A DNA stretch of 64,000 bases from Acridotheres tristis (lineage: Eukaryota; Chordata; Aves; Passeriformes; Sturnidae). The stretch covers positions 70,287,785-70,351,784 of the forward strand of contig CM072885.1 in NCBI GenBank assembly GCA_037013685.1, read 5' to 3'. Each line of letters begins with the position of its first letter. Positions within the stretch are counted from its first letter, which is position 1. Shown one piece after another: positions 35,698 through 47,400 of this stretch. Under the pieces are notes generated by a model that saw nothing but the letters and a program-made list of their open reading frames with translations, made no database searches and was not told the origin of the DNA. The position numbers were made by a program, and so were the translations under genes.

Positions 35698-38600
35698 ACT
35701 GTTCTGATGCTATAAATAAGAAGAACTAGAAATAAAAATAATAATTAAAAAAAGCCAAAAAGAAGGAAGAAAATTCAGTTTCCAAATGAAAGCTCGAACT
35801 CCAGTTTCCAAGCCTACACTGCACTTGCAGGTAGGAAAGAGTAATGGAGTGGAAATGGAAGCAAAGTGCAAAACAGCACTCGAGCCCCAGGGCAGGACAC
35901 TCCCCAGACACCCTGCACTTGAAGCTCTGTGCTCTACAGTGCTCTCAGAAATAGGTGGGGGGAAAAAAAAACAAAAAACAAAAAACACCAAAAACTAAAA
36001 ACCAACGAACTGAAAACCTGCATGTGAGTTCCCAGGCGTTTCTTAAGTGCAGCCCGAGGCAAACCCGGGATGTCCCCAGAGCACACAGGGATTTATGTCA
36101 CAGCACAATCAGCACTGCCACGACAGGGAGGCACTGCCTTTATTTGTGCACTGGATTTTCAGCACCTCTTCCTGGTGATCTGCACTTTCAAAAGGAACTC
36201 CTCTCTCTCCACCCACGTTACAAGGGAGCAAAGGTTCTGCCTTCTCCCCATGCTGGCATTGGTGACTCAGAGCTCAGACACAACACAGACATTTGTCCCA
36301 AACTGGTGTCCTCCCTGACCAAGACACAGATGTGCTTCCACCGGAATGATGTGGCTTCTAAAAATATCTCTGGTCTCTAAATTTTAATAATTGAAAGCGT
36401 TCACGAGTGAAAAAAAAAATGTGTACCTACCCAAGTGACAATGATTTTATATTAAAAAACCCACTGCTTCAATAACTACCTTGCTTTCTCTATTTCTACA
36501 CATCCTGAAAATCAATTGCAACAATTTGAAAGCCTTTCTCCTGCAAAGCTGCTGCTGTTAGCACTAAAGTTGCTGTATTATTTAAGTGCTGGGGTTCAGA
36601 GTTCTCCAGCAGCAGAAAGGAACTGCATCTCCCTTCAGTGGTTCCCAGGACAGCAGCTGTTATGCTTGAACTGCAGCAGGAAGGGCAGCAGCAATAAAAA
36701 GGAAAGGAACTTAAGGACAGGTATGTTCCAGCTTGCAGTGGTTATGTGATAATAGCACCACATTTGTTTTCCTAAACTTTCCATTAATTAAAGCCTACTT
36801 ATTTTAGTTTGGCTTAATAGGTTACAGGACCTTGAAATAATGTGCTTGCATTCCTTGCTCTGCCTTTGCCTCCTCCAGCATAAAGCACAATTACCCTCAT
36901 AATTTTTCAGGCCAGGATAATTTTCCAGCCCAGGATAATTTTCCAGCTCTGCTGGTGTAGCTCAGGACAGCACTGACCTTCAGGTTTTTGTCCAGTGTGT
37001 TCCAACCAGCCTTTTCAACAATAAGGCAAAGACCTAAAAGAGCCAGACAAGTGCCCTGGATGAATTTTACCCTTCCTGCACCCATCCTGACAGGACTCTC
37101 CTCCTACCTGCTCCAGAAGAGACCTTCAGGTAGTTGTGCCTAAAGCACAAAGCCCTTAATCTGCTATTCACAGGACAATTCAGCCCCTGCTGCTGATGCT
37201 TTAATGGGATTCTTTCCATGTATAGAGGGGTTATCTCCCCCATATTCCACAGAGATTTTTTTAATGGTTAGCCATAGCTAGGGACACATATGTTGGGTTT
37301 GATGGCAAACGTGTGTTTTACAGACCAGGCTGCATCTCATCAATAATTCCTTGGTGCCACACTTCCAGGAAAACAGCAGTCAGCCCAGCATGCCAGAGTC
37401 TTAAATAAAGCAGGGTGTTACAAGGTGTAAGGCAGCTCTCCACACATTTGCTGTCAAAGAATCACAGCATTTCAGCTTCTGGAAGAAGCAGATTGCCATT
37501 GTTTTATCAAGGAAAAACGCAGATTGGAAAAACTGACTGGAAACCACCTATCCCCTAAAAAAATTAATTGTTAGCTCTTGCTTTTTGTAGAGAGGTTATG
37601 CCTGGTATTGAACTGGAAACAGGATCATGCCTCAGAGGTCAGAACAAGCTCACTCTTTTCTTTACACAGCATCTTCAAAAGGAAGCTGGGGATGAAGTTT
37701 GACTGCACACAGCCACATAGAGATTTAAACAGGAAAAAAAAAACCCAAATCCATGCACTTACATAAAAGGCTTTGGATAGTTTCATTTTCTATTCAGCTG
37801 GGCAGGGAGTGAAGCAGCACACACACACATTTTTAATCACCCCTGTGCTGACAGCAGCCAGTCACTCCTCCTGTTATCAGAGCCCCACAGCTTGGATTTC
37901 CAGGCTAGGAAGCACTAAGAGGGTATAAAATCTCCTCTGGTGACAAAAAAGCACAGTGATATCATCTAATATAACACACAAATGCTACAGAATTGGAGTT
38001 TGGCCTCACCAGGACATTACTCATTCAGTGGGGGAAGAGGGGGAAATAATCCATAAACATACACACAAATAGTAAGGATTTCCTAAGATTTGCTGTTAGC
38101 CTGGGTCACTCTCATTTCCTCTAAGCCCATCAGTCACACTCTGGGAAAAACAAGCAAGGCAGGGCAGTCTGTGCATCCAGAAACTCAGAAAAGAGAAAAG
38201 AGGGACGAGCTGTGCTGATGTACAACTCACCAGTGATCACTTGTGCAAATGTCACGGGGCTGGGCTTAAAAACTTCAGCCTGGGTTGATGCTGTCCCTGC
38301 TCCTGCTTAGTTCAGCTGGCTGGCATCTCTCCAGAGGCACTCAGAAGGCAGCTGCCCAACAGGACAAATCACTGGAAACCAGAAAAGAAACAAGTTCAGC
38401 TTTGCAATTATACAATGAGTTCAGTTTGATAATCCCTGACTCCTTAAAATGTGATTTCTCTCAGTGCATGACAGGCAGAAATACAGCTCTGCTTAGAGTT
38501 CACCCACTACTCTCAGTGTGAATTTCCTAAATGCCAGTAAATAGCAAAAAGAACTCCTCTGTGCAGCTAACAGGAACCTCATGGTCCAGATAACTGAACA

Positions 38601-39444
38601 GCCTCCACCCTAAAACCCTTCAAATTTTGTTACCCCTCAATTTTTAATCTGACATCCAAGAGTTAGTCCTTTTCTATTTAATTTCTTTATTCATATCTAT
38701 CACTTTATTCTAACTTAGTTGTAATACAAGTCCCTTCCAGCTTCATAGCTGCACTATTCTGCACTGAACAGTTCTTCAAATTTTAACAAATCTGACCAAT
38801 TTACAGCAGAATTTTCCTATTAATTGCTCTCTCTAGGCCTTGATTTTGGCATTATCCCAATTCTGAGACTTCTATGAGAGGCTCCATTTCCTCTCCCTTA
38901 CAATGCCATTTACAAGAAATCCAATTAAAATGAAAACATACAGATCAATTTGATATAGCAACAGAACTAGGAAGAAGCAGTACCAAGTGAACTCAATAAC
39001 AGGACAAGTGACAATATATCAATATTGTCAATATATCAAAATGTCAATTCAGTCAAACTGAATTGATCCAGTGGTTGCACAGTAATGTAAAAAGGAAGCA
39101 GTAGTTTATTGAGCTGGTTTTTGTACTAAACCTTATCAATCTGCTTTCTGATATGACCAGATTCCACTGGTGCTTTATCTGTTAATCACCTATTTCTGTT
39201 GAAAATGTAACGTTTGTTATATACATTTACAATATTACAAATGTAATATTTGAAGGGAGATAAACAATTAATGTGGGGTTTGTTTTTTTTTCTGACCAGG
39301 AAAGCCTCCCAGAAGAAAGGGCAGCACATGGGCACAACACCTTAAGGCAGCACAGGTTGCCTTCCAGCCTTTCCCAGCCCAGTGGCCATGGGCACCTCCA
39401 TCCTTCCGTGCCCATTTCATTCCCTCCAAAACATGGATCAAGTC
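35698..39444. other. Gene-free unique sequence; possible CR1 relic near 37455
   Basis: Unique DNA. A/C-rich low complexity lies at about 35957-36005. A 17/18-bp tandem duplication (CCAGGATAATTTTCCAG) lies at 36911-36946. AAAGAATCACAGCATTTCAG at about 37457-37476 resembles the start of an antisense CR1 end, but only about 30 bp match, so it is not called separately. Two stem-loops lie at 39009-39066. Confidence 0.4.
39009..39066. other. Two adjacent perfect inverted repeats
   Basis: TGACAATAT (39009-39017) pairs with ATATTGTCA (39022-39030) around a 4-base loop. TCAATTCAGT (39044-39053) pairs with ACTGAATTGA (39057-39066) around a 3-base loop. They lie 13 bp apart in otherwise unique DNA. Confidence 0.8.
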
Positions 39445-39772
39445 CCAGAAAGATGAGGAGGCTGGGCCTGGTTATTCCAGGGAGGGGATCTCATTAATAC
39501 ATGGAAATATCTCAAAGGGGTGCCAAGAGAACAGTGCCAGGCTCCTTTCAGTGGTGCCCAGTGACAGGACAAGGAGCAGTGGCCACAACTAAATAAACAC
39601 AATTAACACAACTCATTACACTGAGGATGGCAGAGCTGCCCAGGGAGGATGTGGAATTCTCCTTTTCCTGCAGATTCCACAATCCCCTGCTCCAGGTGAC
39701 CCAACCTTGGCAAAGGGGTTGGATGAGATGATCTCCTTCCAACTCTACCTGTGATTATGTGTGATCCTCTAA
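39445..39772 (+). mobile_element. CR1 LINE 3'-end fragment (sense) with internal deletions
   Basis: Ordered CR1 words: AGATGAGGAGGCTGGGCCTG, GGGGATCTCATTAATACATG, AATATCTCAAAGGGGTGCCA, TTTCAGTGGTGCCCAGTGAC, AGAGCTGCCCAGGGAGGATG, CTCCAGGTGACCCAACCTTG, GGGGTTGGATGAGATGATCT, then the GTGATTATGTGTGATCCTCT terminal repeat region. Compared with the usual CR1 layout, part of the segment between about 39590 and 39630 is shortened or replaced by AT-rich sequence. It belongs to a different CR1 subfamily from the copy at 35.4 kb. No open reverse-transcriptase frame remains. Confidence 0.9.
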
Positions 39773-42700
39773 GGGAAAAACAAACAAAAAAAAAGCAAAC
39801 CAGACTATATTACCTCCTCTCTTTTCTAATAGTAACTTATAATCTCAGTAACTTCTTACAGAGAAATTAATTCTTCTCAGCAGAATGGAAGACTAAAGAA
39901 TGCTGCTAAGAAAAGGAAGTAGCAAACAGTAGCACACTCATTGTTTCCAGGCTCCTTATCTCAGAAATTTGTTACAGGTTTTGGGATTCTCATCTGAAAG
40001 CCAGTGTAAAACACAAAAGGAAAAAAACCAGATTTCACTGGTGAGTTTCTGAGCTCCTCCTTGCTAATGTGATTCCTCTGTTTGCTGCCCTGGACATGAA
40101 CACAGTTAATGAATTGGGACTGTGCAAACAAAATATCAGACAATGATGGGAGGGGGAGGGAAGGGTGAAATGATTGTGTGGGAGGCTGGGATTGGATTTG
40201 GCAACAATTAGAAAAATTGATGCCCTTTTAATTATAGGAAAAGGCTTTTCTGGAAAGATAAGACATGACATTCAAAAGACTTCAGTCTTTGGATTTAAAT
40301 GTATGGAAATAGAAAGTTCAGGAGGTTGGGGCTCTTCATTGTGTTTTCCTTTTATGCTAAAAAAACATAACTCTCAAAACTTACATCCAAATGTGTGTGT
40401 AAACCTTCAGTTCGATTCAAAGCTGTTACAGGACAGATTTGATTTGCTTTTATCACTCTCTGGGAATATTATTTACTACATGTAGGACTGCCTCCTATAA
40501 GGTACAAGATATCTTTATTTTCCCTTCTAGCAAGAGCCCAAGCCAGTAGAAGTTATAGGCACTTGAAGAATCAGTCCAATAACTTATTAGGATCCTCCCC
40601 TAACTGATTCCACCGAATATATTTTCAAAAGAGGGCACCAGAGGTTGCTCCCTGTTTGATGGAGGTTGCACAGTGCACATTTCCTTCCCTGCTGTTATTC
40701 CCAATTCCTGCAGCTCCTGCCAGATTCTCACATGTGAGAAATGTCTGCTACCAGCACAAGAAATGCATTATCCCCTTAATAGCACAGAGCAGCTTAATGA
40801 TATCCTTTAAAAAGCCAAAAGAGAAAAGGACATTTCACCACAAAACTCACACACAATTCCTCAATTACAAAATAAATAAAAGCCTCTTGCAGTTGCACTT
40901 TGTGCCTCTACAGCTCTTTGTCATTATCATATTGACATGATCATTTCTCCAATGAGATATAACCACTTCTAAATAAGTGCTATTACATAAACCACATTTA
41001 CTGCCCTAAAATTTATAATCACTATTTCCATAACTCAGCATCTTTCATCAGCAGATCTCAAACAGAGTTTGGAAGATTTAATTGTAACTAGCACTGCAGA
41101 TGTGACTCACAAATAAAAGCACAATTACACAAGGCAGGATTTACCCAGGAAATATGGACTGTGATTCTTAATCCTGCAAAATAACAGAGAGATAATCTAA
41201 AGGGAGGTATCCACCAAGAACAGTGTCTGTGCCAAGAGACACTTTGTGTTGGTTTTGCAAAGAGCAGACAGAATGTTCTTTTCCAAAGAACCACAAAACA
41301 AACTTCCTGAACCAATGTGAGTTTTCTTTTTGCTTGTCTTTAATCCAAGTAAATGTAGCCCAGCCAAACTTATTTAATAAGAAGGGGAGGGAAAAAAAAA
41401 AAAAAACCAAAAAACCAATTATCTTGGCATAACCTTGTATTGAAGAAGTGCAGTCACACTCTCCAAAGTGAGTGGAAGTGTTCAACTGAACAGATGTAGA
41501 ACCACTGCTTCTCTGGGAAATTAGTAATAATAGCAGGGAAGGGGCTTTTGGACTATTTTTTAAAACATTTCTTCCACAGCATTATAAGCAGCTGTAATTA
41601 GCTCTCTTCCTTTTTGGGTTTTTTTTTTGTGTTTTTAATGTGAGTTTCTTCGTGCACACCAGCAGGGTTTGAGAATGTGGAAAAGAGAGAGGCAGTGTGT
41701 TGGGATGGTAATGCAGCACTCAGGAAAAAGAACTTGAAATTATCACACACCAGTTTATTTAACATAATATTTTCCTCCTAAATCAGCCATTTATGTCATC
41801 TAGAAAAAAAAAAAACCCAAACCCTCAAAACTAAAGAAATCCAAAACCAACAAAAAACCTCCAACAAGTTCAGCTTTTACCTCCTTTGGCCTTTCAGGAG
41901 CTGATGGGTAAGTGCACAGGGAAAAGCCTCTTTGCAAGGCAAAGATAAAAGCATTACTGCTAAGGTCAAAAGAGACAACATATCCTTTAGTGTGATGCAT
42001 TTTTAATCCTTGTTTTAGAAGTACTAATGAATTTAAAATTAAAAGACATAATGCACACCCTGTACCCTACAGGGAGACCCTGGGACACCCCAAAAACATA
42101 CCCATGTCTAATTCTGCAGCAGGTCTGCTCACATTTACATTTGTGAACGTTTCTTGACTAACAAAAACACTCATTTCACCAGATACACAATGCAAGACTC
42201 CTTCCAGCATCTCTAGAAATACAATTTTTCCCAGTGTACCACAGACAGATTTGTCACATTTGTCACACAGACGCCCATCTCTTCTCTCTGATGGGCAAAG
42301 ATGCTGCATCATTTTGTCAGCAAGCCAAAAGGAAAGGAAGCCTCCACACCACTCATGTGCAAGTCAGACACTTAAAAGATAATATTCAACAATATAATTC
42401 CAAAATGTTGCATTATCATTCCACTACAGAATATCTATCCTAAAGAGATGAATAAAATATCCCCCAAGAGAGACAAAAATCCGAGGGGAAGACAATAGAA
42501 CTGCAAAATGTATTTCATGTTACTTATACTGATGTAAATCCAGTTTGATGTCTAAAAGCTGTCCCTCTTCATTGCCATAGGAGCTCAAAATTGCTATAGA
42601 TATTTATTATCTTTATTATTATTATTATTGCTACCTTCTGAGTGTTTACACTTTCCTTGGTTCTGTCCATCAATGTCAGATCTGGTTTATCCACAGCCAG

Positions 42701-44401
42701 ATATTAGATTTCAGTGGTTATTGTCCCAAGCCGTTTCCTTGTTTACTTCTGCATATTTTTCAGTTTCAGCTTCTTACAGGGTAGACAATGAAACCTGCCT
42801 TCAGTTTTAGATTCCTACTGCCACAACGTTTGGTTTTCAAACTCTGCAAGGATCAAGTTTAATAAATCAATCAGTACTATTTTTATCTTGAAATAGGAGA
42901 CAAATTATATTAGTCTCAGGCATTATAAAAATTCCTTTCATATATTCAGCTTGGATCCACTTCTGAACCTCAGTGCATTAAAGTTACACAGTAAAATATA
43001 TTCATATGTAAACCTTATTCTACCTGCTAGAGGCATATCTTGGTAGAAACCCTACTATTATTATTTTTTCAATTGAAGAAAAGAGAGATTTTTAATTTTA
43101 GAACCTTCCAGAAGCTGAGTTTCTGTTTTCTTGAAGTCAATGCACAGCTGGTCTTACATTTCCACAGAGCTGGGATTTCTTGCTAGCACTCCAAAAGACA
43201 AACCTGTCTCTTTAGGTACTCACATGGGGTAAAGCAGACAAAACTGAGAACAGGGTATTATTTAAGAAAATTCGATTATTATCTTCAAATGGCACTAGAG
43301 ATTGAAAGGATGAGCCTGGAGAGCACTGCAATGGCAAACAGGCACAGGGGGTTAAATTCACCACCCACTCCCACTCAGGGACATCCTAAGATTGGGAATG
43401 CCCTGAAAAACCACATCCATTCCCATACCTTTGGCAGGGACTGATGCAGCTTAAGAGATGTGTGGGAAGCATCACATGTGGTGTCAGAAAAAGCAGAAAG
43501 AAAAAATAATTTGGGTTTTGGAAAAGAACAGGAGAGTGCAGGAAGGGGTTGGTTTCTTACTAGTCACTCTGAAATGTGAGCAGAAATGCTCAGCCCTTGA
43601 TTCTCAGGCTTGGCACACTCGGTGGGACTTGAGGAACATTCCAAATGCCAAATTCCAGATACTGCCTTGTGGCCAAAAGCACCCATCATATCCCTGCTCC
43701 CCCTTTGCATTCCCTCTGCACCACCCAAAGACATTGCATTTATTTCTGGGATTTTTTTTTTTCCATCCTACCACTGGCTTAGAAGGGGAGATTGTTTGCT
43801 CAGAGCAGTAGAAATTAGGCTGTGAAAAGGAGCCATGCCAGTTCCTTTTTGTTCCATTTTCCTGTTCAGCAAAGAAAAAAAAAAAAATAAAAAGAAAAAC
43901 ACCAGAAAAACCCCAAAACCACAGAAACAGAACGTGGATGGAGTGGAGTCTCAGCACTAGAGATTACCCAAATGTCCACGGTGCTCAGTGCCTTCATTTC
44001 CCAGCTCCCTGCTATCAGGTGCTTCCTCTGCTGGCCCTCTTGTAAAATGGGAGCTGAAATCATCCAGGCAAGTGTCCTGCTGCAGCCTGAAAAGTCAGGC
44101 TCTCTTTACTTTTTCACAAGGGAAAAGCACACCCCAAAAAAAATTTCCAGTATTCATGCAAAAAATTTAACAAATCGAGAAGCTTGTTTAAAAAAAAAAA
44201 TATTGCCTTTTATAGATTTATTACAGCTTATTTGTTGTGTAAGACTTCTCAGGATGGGGAAGAAGGAAGCCAGAAAATAGAAATCCCTTTACAAGAAGGA
44301 TGGGGAGGAAGCACAAAGGAACAGTCAATAACTCCATAGTAAAACTCAGGGCCAAAAGGTGAATGAAAGATCATTTGGTCAGACCGGTATCAGTTTAATA
44401 T
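39773..44401. other. Gene-free unique sequence
   Basis: AT-rich DNA with A runs at about 41391-41407 and 41802-41814 and (TTA)n at about 42608-42630. No exon, RNA gene or repeat family is recognised. GTTCGATTC near 40410 resembles a tRNA T-arm but has no matching D-arm or acceptor stem. Confidence 0.4.
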
Positions 44402-44425
44402 TGTGCATTTATTAATTAATGCACA
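44402..44425. other. 24-bp near-palindrome around ATTAATTAAT
   Basis: TGTGCATT (44402-44409) and AATGCACA (44418-44425) are perfect inverted arms around an 8-base centre, TATTAATT. Together with the right arm this forms an ATTAATTAAT core of the type bound by homeodomain dimers. The symmetry is seen; a binding role is inferred. Confidence 0.6.
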
Positions 44426-47400
44426 GATTAGGAACCTGGCCCTTCCTAGCACTGGGGAACTGTACCACCAGGAAGGTCTTGAATGTTTCCTGCTTATTTA
44501 GGAAAGCACAAATTCAGGCAGCCCTTTGAAATCGCTTCCTCAAAGGACAGCACAGGGGTTTTCACATCAATCCACCTACAGACATCCACCACGTTAGGGC
44601 CACTGTGGCCATGAAAGTTATTTTAAGCACGGTCTGTAGTAATAAATTAGTTTTTGTGGCAATAATTTTCTCTTTGTAGCTGAGGAGGAGGGGGAACTTT
44701 CCCCATCATGGTGTAATCAGAAGTTACTTTGAAGCTATATCAAAACTTGGATTAATTACATTTTTATCCCAAAACAGGGCACACCATGGACATGGCCTCT
44801 GAAACACCTAAAATATCTATCAACCTCTTAATTTTTTTCCTATACTCATGCACATCAAACCCCATTGTTTACAGTTATAAACCCAGATAGTCTCCAGCAG
44901 CTCATGCTGTCCTTTACCTGGGAGTCACACAGGAGTCACAGTATTGAGACATCTGGATGCCAGAATTCTCAGTCCATCTCTTCATTTTCTCAAATGTCAT
45001 TTCTTACCTTTGCCTTTACACTCATTCCCAGTTAGAATCACATCTAATGCACTGGGATCAAAGCTCTGCACTCTTGCTGATGTTTTCCAGCCTCTTCTGA
45101 TATTGCCCACCAAAGTCAGAATCCATCAGCTCTGACTCAAAGAACCTCTTACACAATTCAACCACTTTGATCTTTTTTCTTCTACTCCACCACTGGCACA
45201 GACCACAGCCCCTGAACCCCTCATTACTGACCTCTACTTCACAAATTAATGGTTTATTATCACACAATAAGGCACATTAAATCACATGCCAAGTTAAATC
45301 TACCTAAAAAAAAAAAAAAAACAATCAATGCAACTATGAGAAGCCATGTGTGTAATAGCCTTTATTAGTCTAGCAATACATGTGGGGGAAAAGAAAAAGA
45401 GAACCAATCTGTTTTCAGGCCAACTAGCAGGTCTAATTAAGAAAGGGGCAGATTATTTTGAAAGGAAGAATCAAGAATCCAACAGACTACAACAAGGACA
45501 GGGTGGAAGTTTCCTTAGAGCTGCTCTGTTCCTTCTACAAAATCTGCAATGCTCCCAAATAGAGCATAACTTCTAATTCCTATTGCAATGGGAATAAATC
45601 ACATTAAAAGTGGTAGTAAAGTCATAGTGATAAGAGCTACAAAAATGTGTTTTATTGTTGAAATGTGGGGTTTTAGGAGGGAGGGTTGGGGTTTTCTGGT
45701 TGTTTTGTTGGGTTTTTTTCCCTTTGATTGGTTGGGATTTAAGAAATGGTCCAGGACAGAGCTCAGGACTGTCTGAAGGGCAAGGATTTCTGGAGATTTT
45801 GACTTAGATATTCTGCTCAGATCCTACAGGACAATAACAAACATGACAAACACCAGAGCTCCTCTGCTGTAGGACAAGGTCCCTCCCTCAGTTTCCTGCA
45901 AGGGCAGAAAGGCACCAATAATGGCCAAGTATTCATCAGGAGCCCTGCAAAGGTCAAAAACAAAAAAACAACATTCCTTTGATCAAGTCTGAGCTAGGAA
46001 TCAGCTTTCTAAAAGGTTCCACTTCTTCAAAAAAAAAAAACAAACCCAGAAGAACAAAAAAACCACCACTCACCCCTATAAAAAGCTGTCTTGTTAATGT
46101 TTCTTTTATCGAAGCCTATTAAAAAGTAATGCCTTCAATAATGTCTCACAGTAATGCCCTTCGAAAAGTTCAGGGTGTATTAAAAGGAAATCCTCATGCT
46201 TAAATACCTTCCAACTTTTCTAATTATCTCTCTTCCTCTGTTTTATAATTTTGGAACGAGGGTGTTTGCCCTTGATCTGATCCCAGATTCTCTTGGACTT
46301 CCTTGTATCATCTCATTTATGCTTTTATTTGCCTGACTAATAAGGAGCTGATTCTGCAACGCAGCACACACAGAAGTACAGAAGTTAATTAATATTCATT
46401 GTAGGCCAAGAACAGGATTTACACCACAAATAAAAGAGCCCAATCCTGAGCTAACAGATCATGCAGAAAAACAAACACAAAATGCTCAACCTCCCTGCAA
46501 ACTGTTAAAAAAAAAAAAATTCCCCAAAAACCCCACTGTGGTTACACAGATATTTTTTTTTTCTTGGCTCTGTATTGACCATTGTGCATCTCTCTCATAT
46601 TTCCACATTATTTTTGCCTGGCAATTATGTTCAAAGCAGACCAACTCTAAATCAACATTGCTAGGTAACAAAGTGAGGACATTAAAAATCTTCATGGCCG
46701 AAATGGACTTTTGTAAAAAAAATTAAAAATAAATAAATAAATAAATAAAAAGCCCTTAAGTTTCCCAAGAATATCTACAATTTTACCTTGCTACCATCAA
46801 CAAAGTATTTCAATTTTCTTTGGTTTTGTTCACTGCATAGATTCATTACCAATGCTCAGCACACTCACACATCAAACCCTGCTGAACAAACAATTCCTAA
46901 TCCAATGGTTCATCATTTTAATCATCCCACCAGAATTTTTCTGGGGAAAATAAATAAAAGCAGAAATCTGCTCTAACCATTTAAAACAACATTAATTACA
47001 ATGTTATTTTATGCATTCAAAGTTTCTTTCAGACTTGCAATTCTGGCCATGAAATATCAATTCATCGTGATGAATAAAAAGATAAAAACCTCGAATTGGT
47101 AAACAAATTCAAGAAAAACGTGAACAAAACACTGTTCCTTGTAGGCTGAAAGAGGCTATTTCACATCTTTGCATGGAGGAATAAACTTGGGGCAAAACAC
47201 AAAACACGAGGTTATGATGGAAAAGCAAAATACATCTTACACAAGTGTACTGTGAGGCTTAGGAAAAAACAAAAAAAAGGAGGAAGAATTATAAAGAAAC
47301 TGGACAATCTTTTTTTAAATTTAATGAAGAAAGCAACAGTTGCCAGCCTAACTGGAAGCTTTTTCCAATTGTTTGCAGGAGATGTGATGAGGTGAGAAAT

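Noticed and set aside
37457..37490. Possible antisense CR1 terminus
   Set aside because: Only about 30 bp resemble CR1 and the diagnostic downstream words are missing.
40405..40425. tRNA T-arm-like GTTCGATTC
   Set aside because: No D-arm motif or pairing acceptor stem is found at the right distance on either side.
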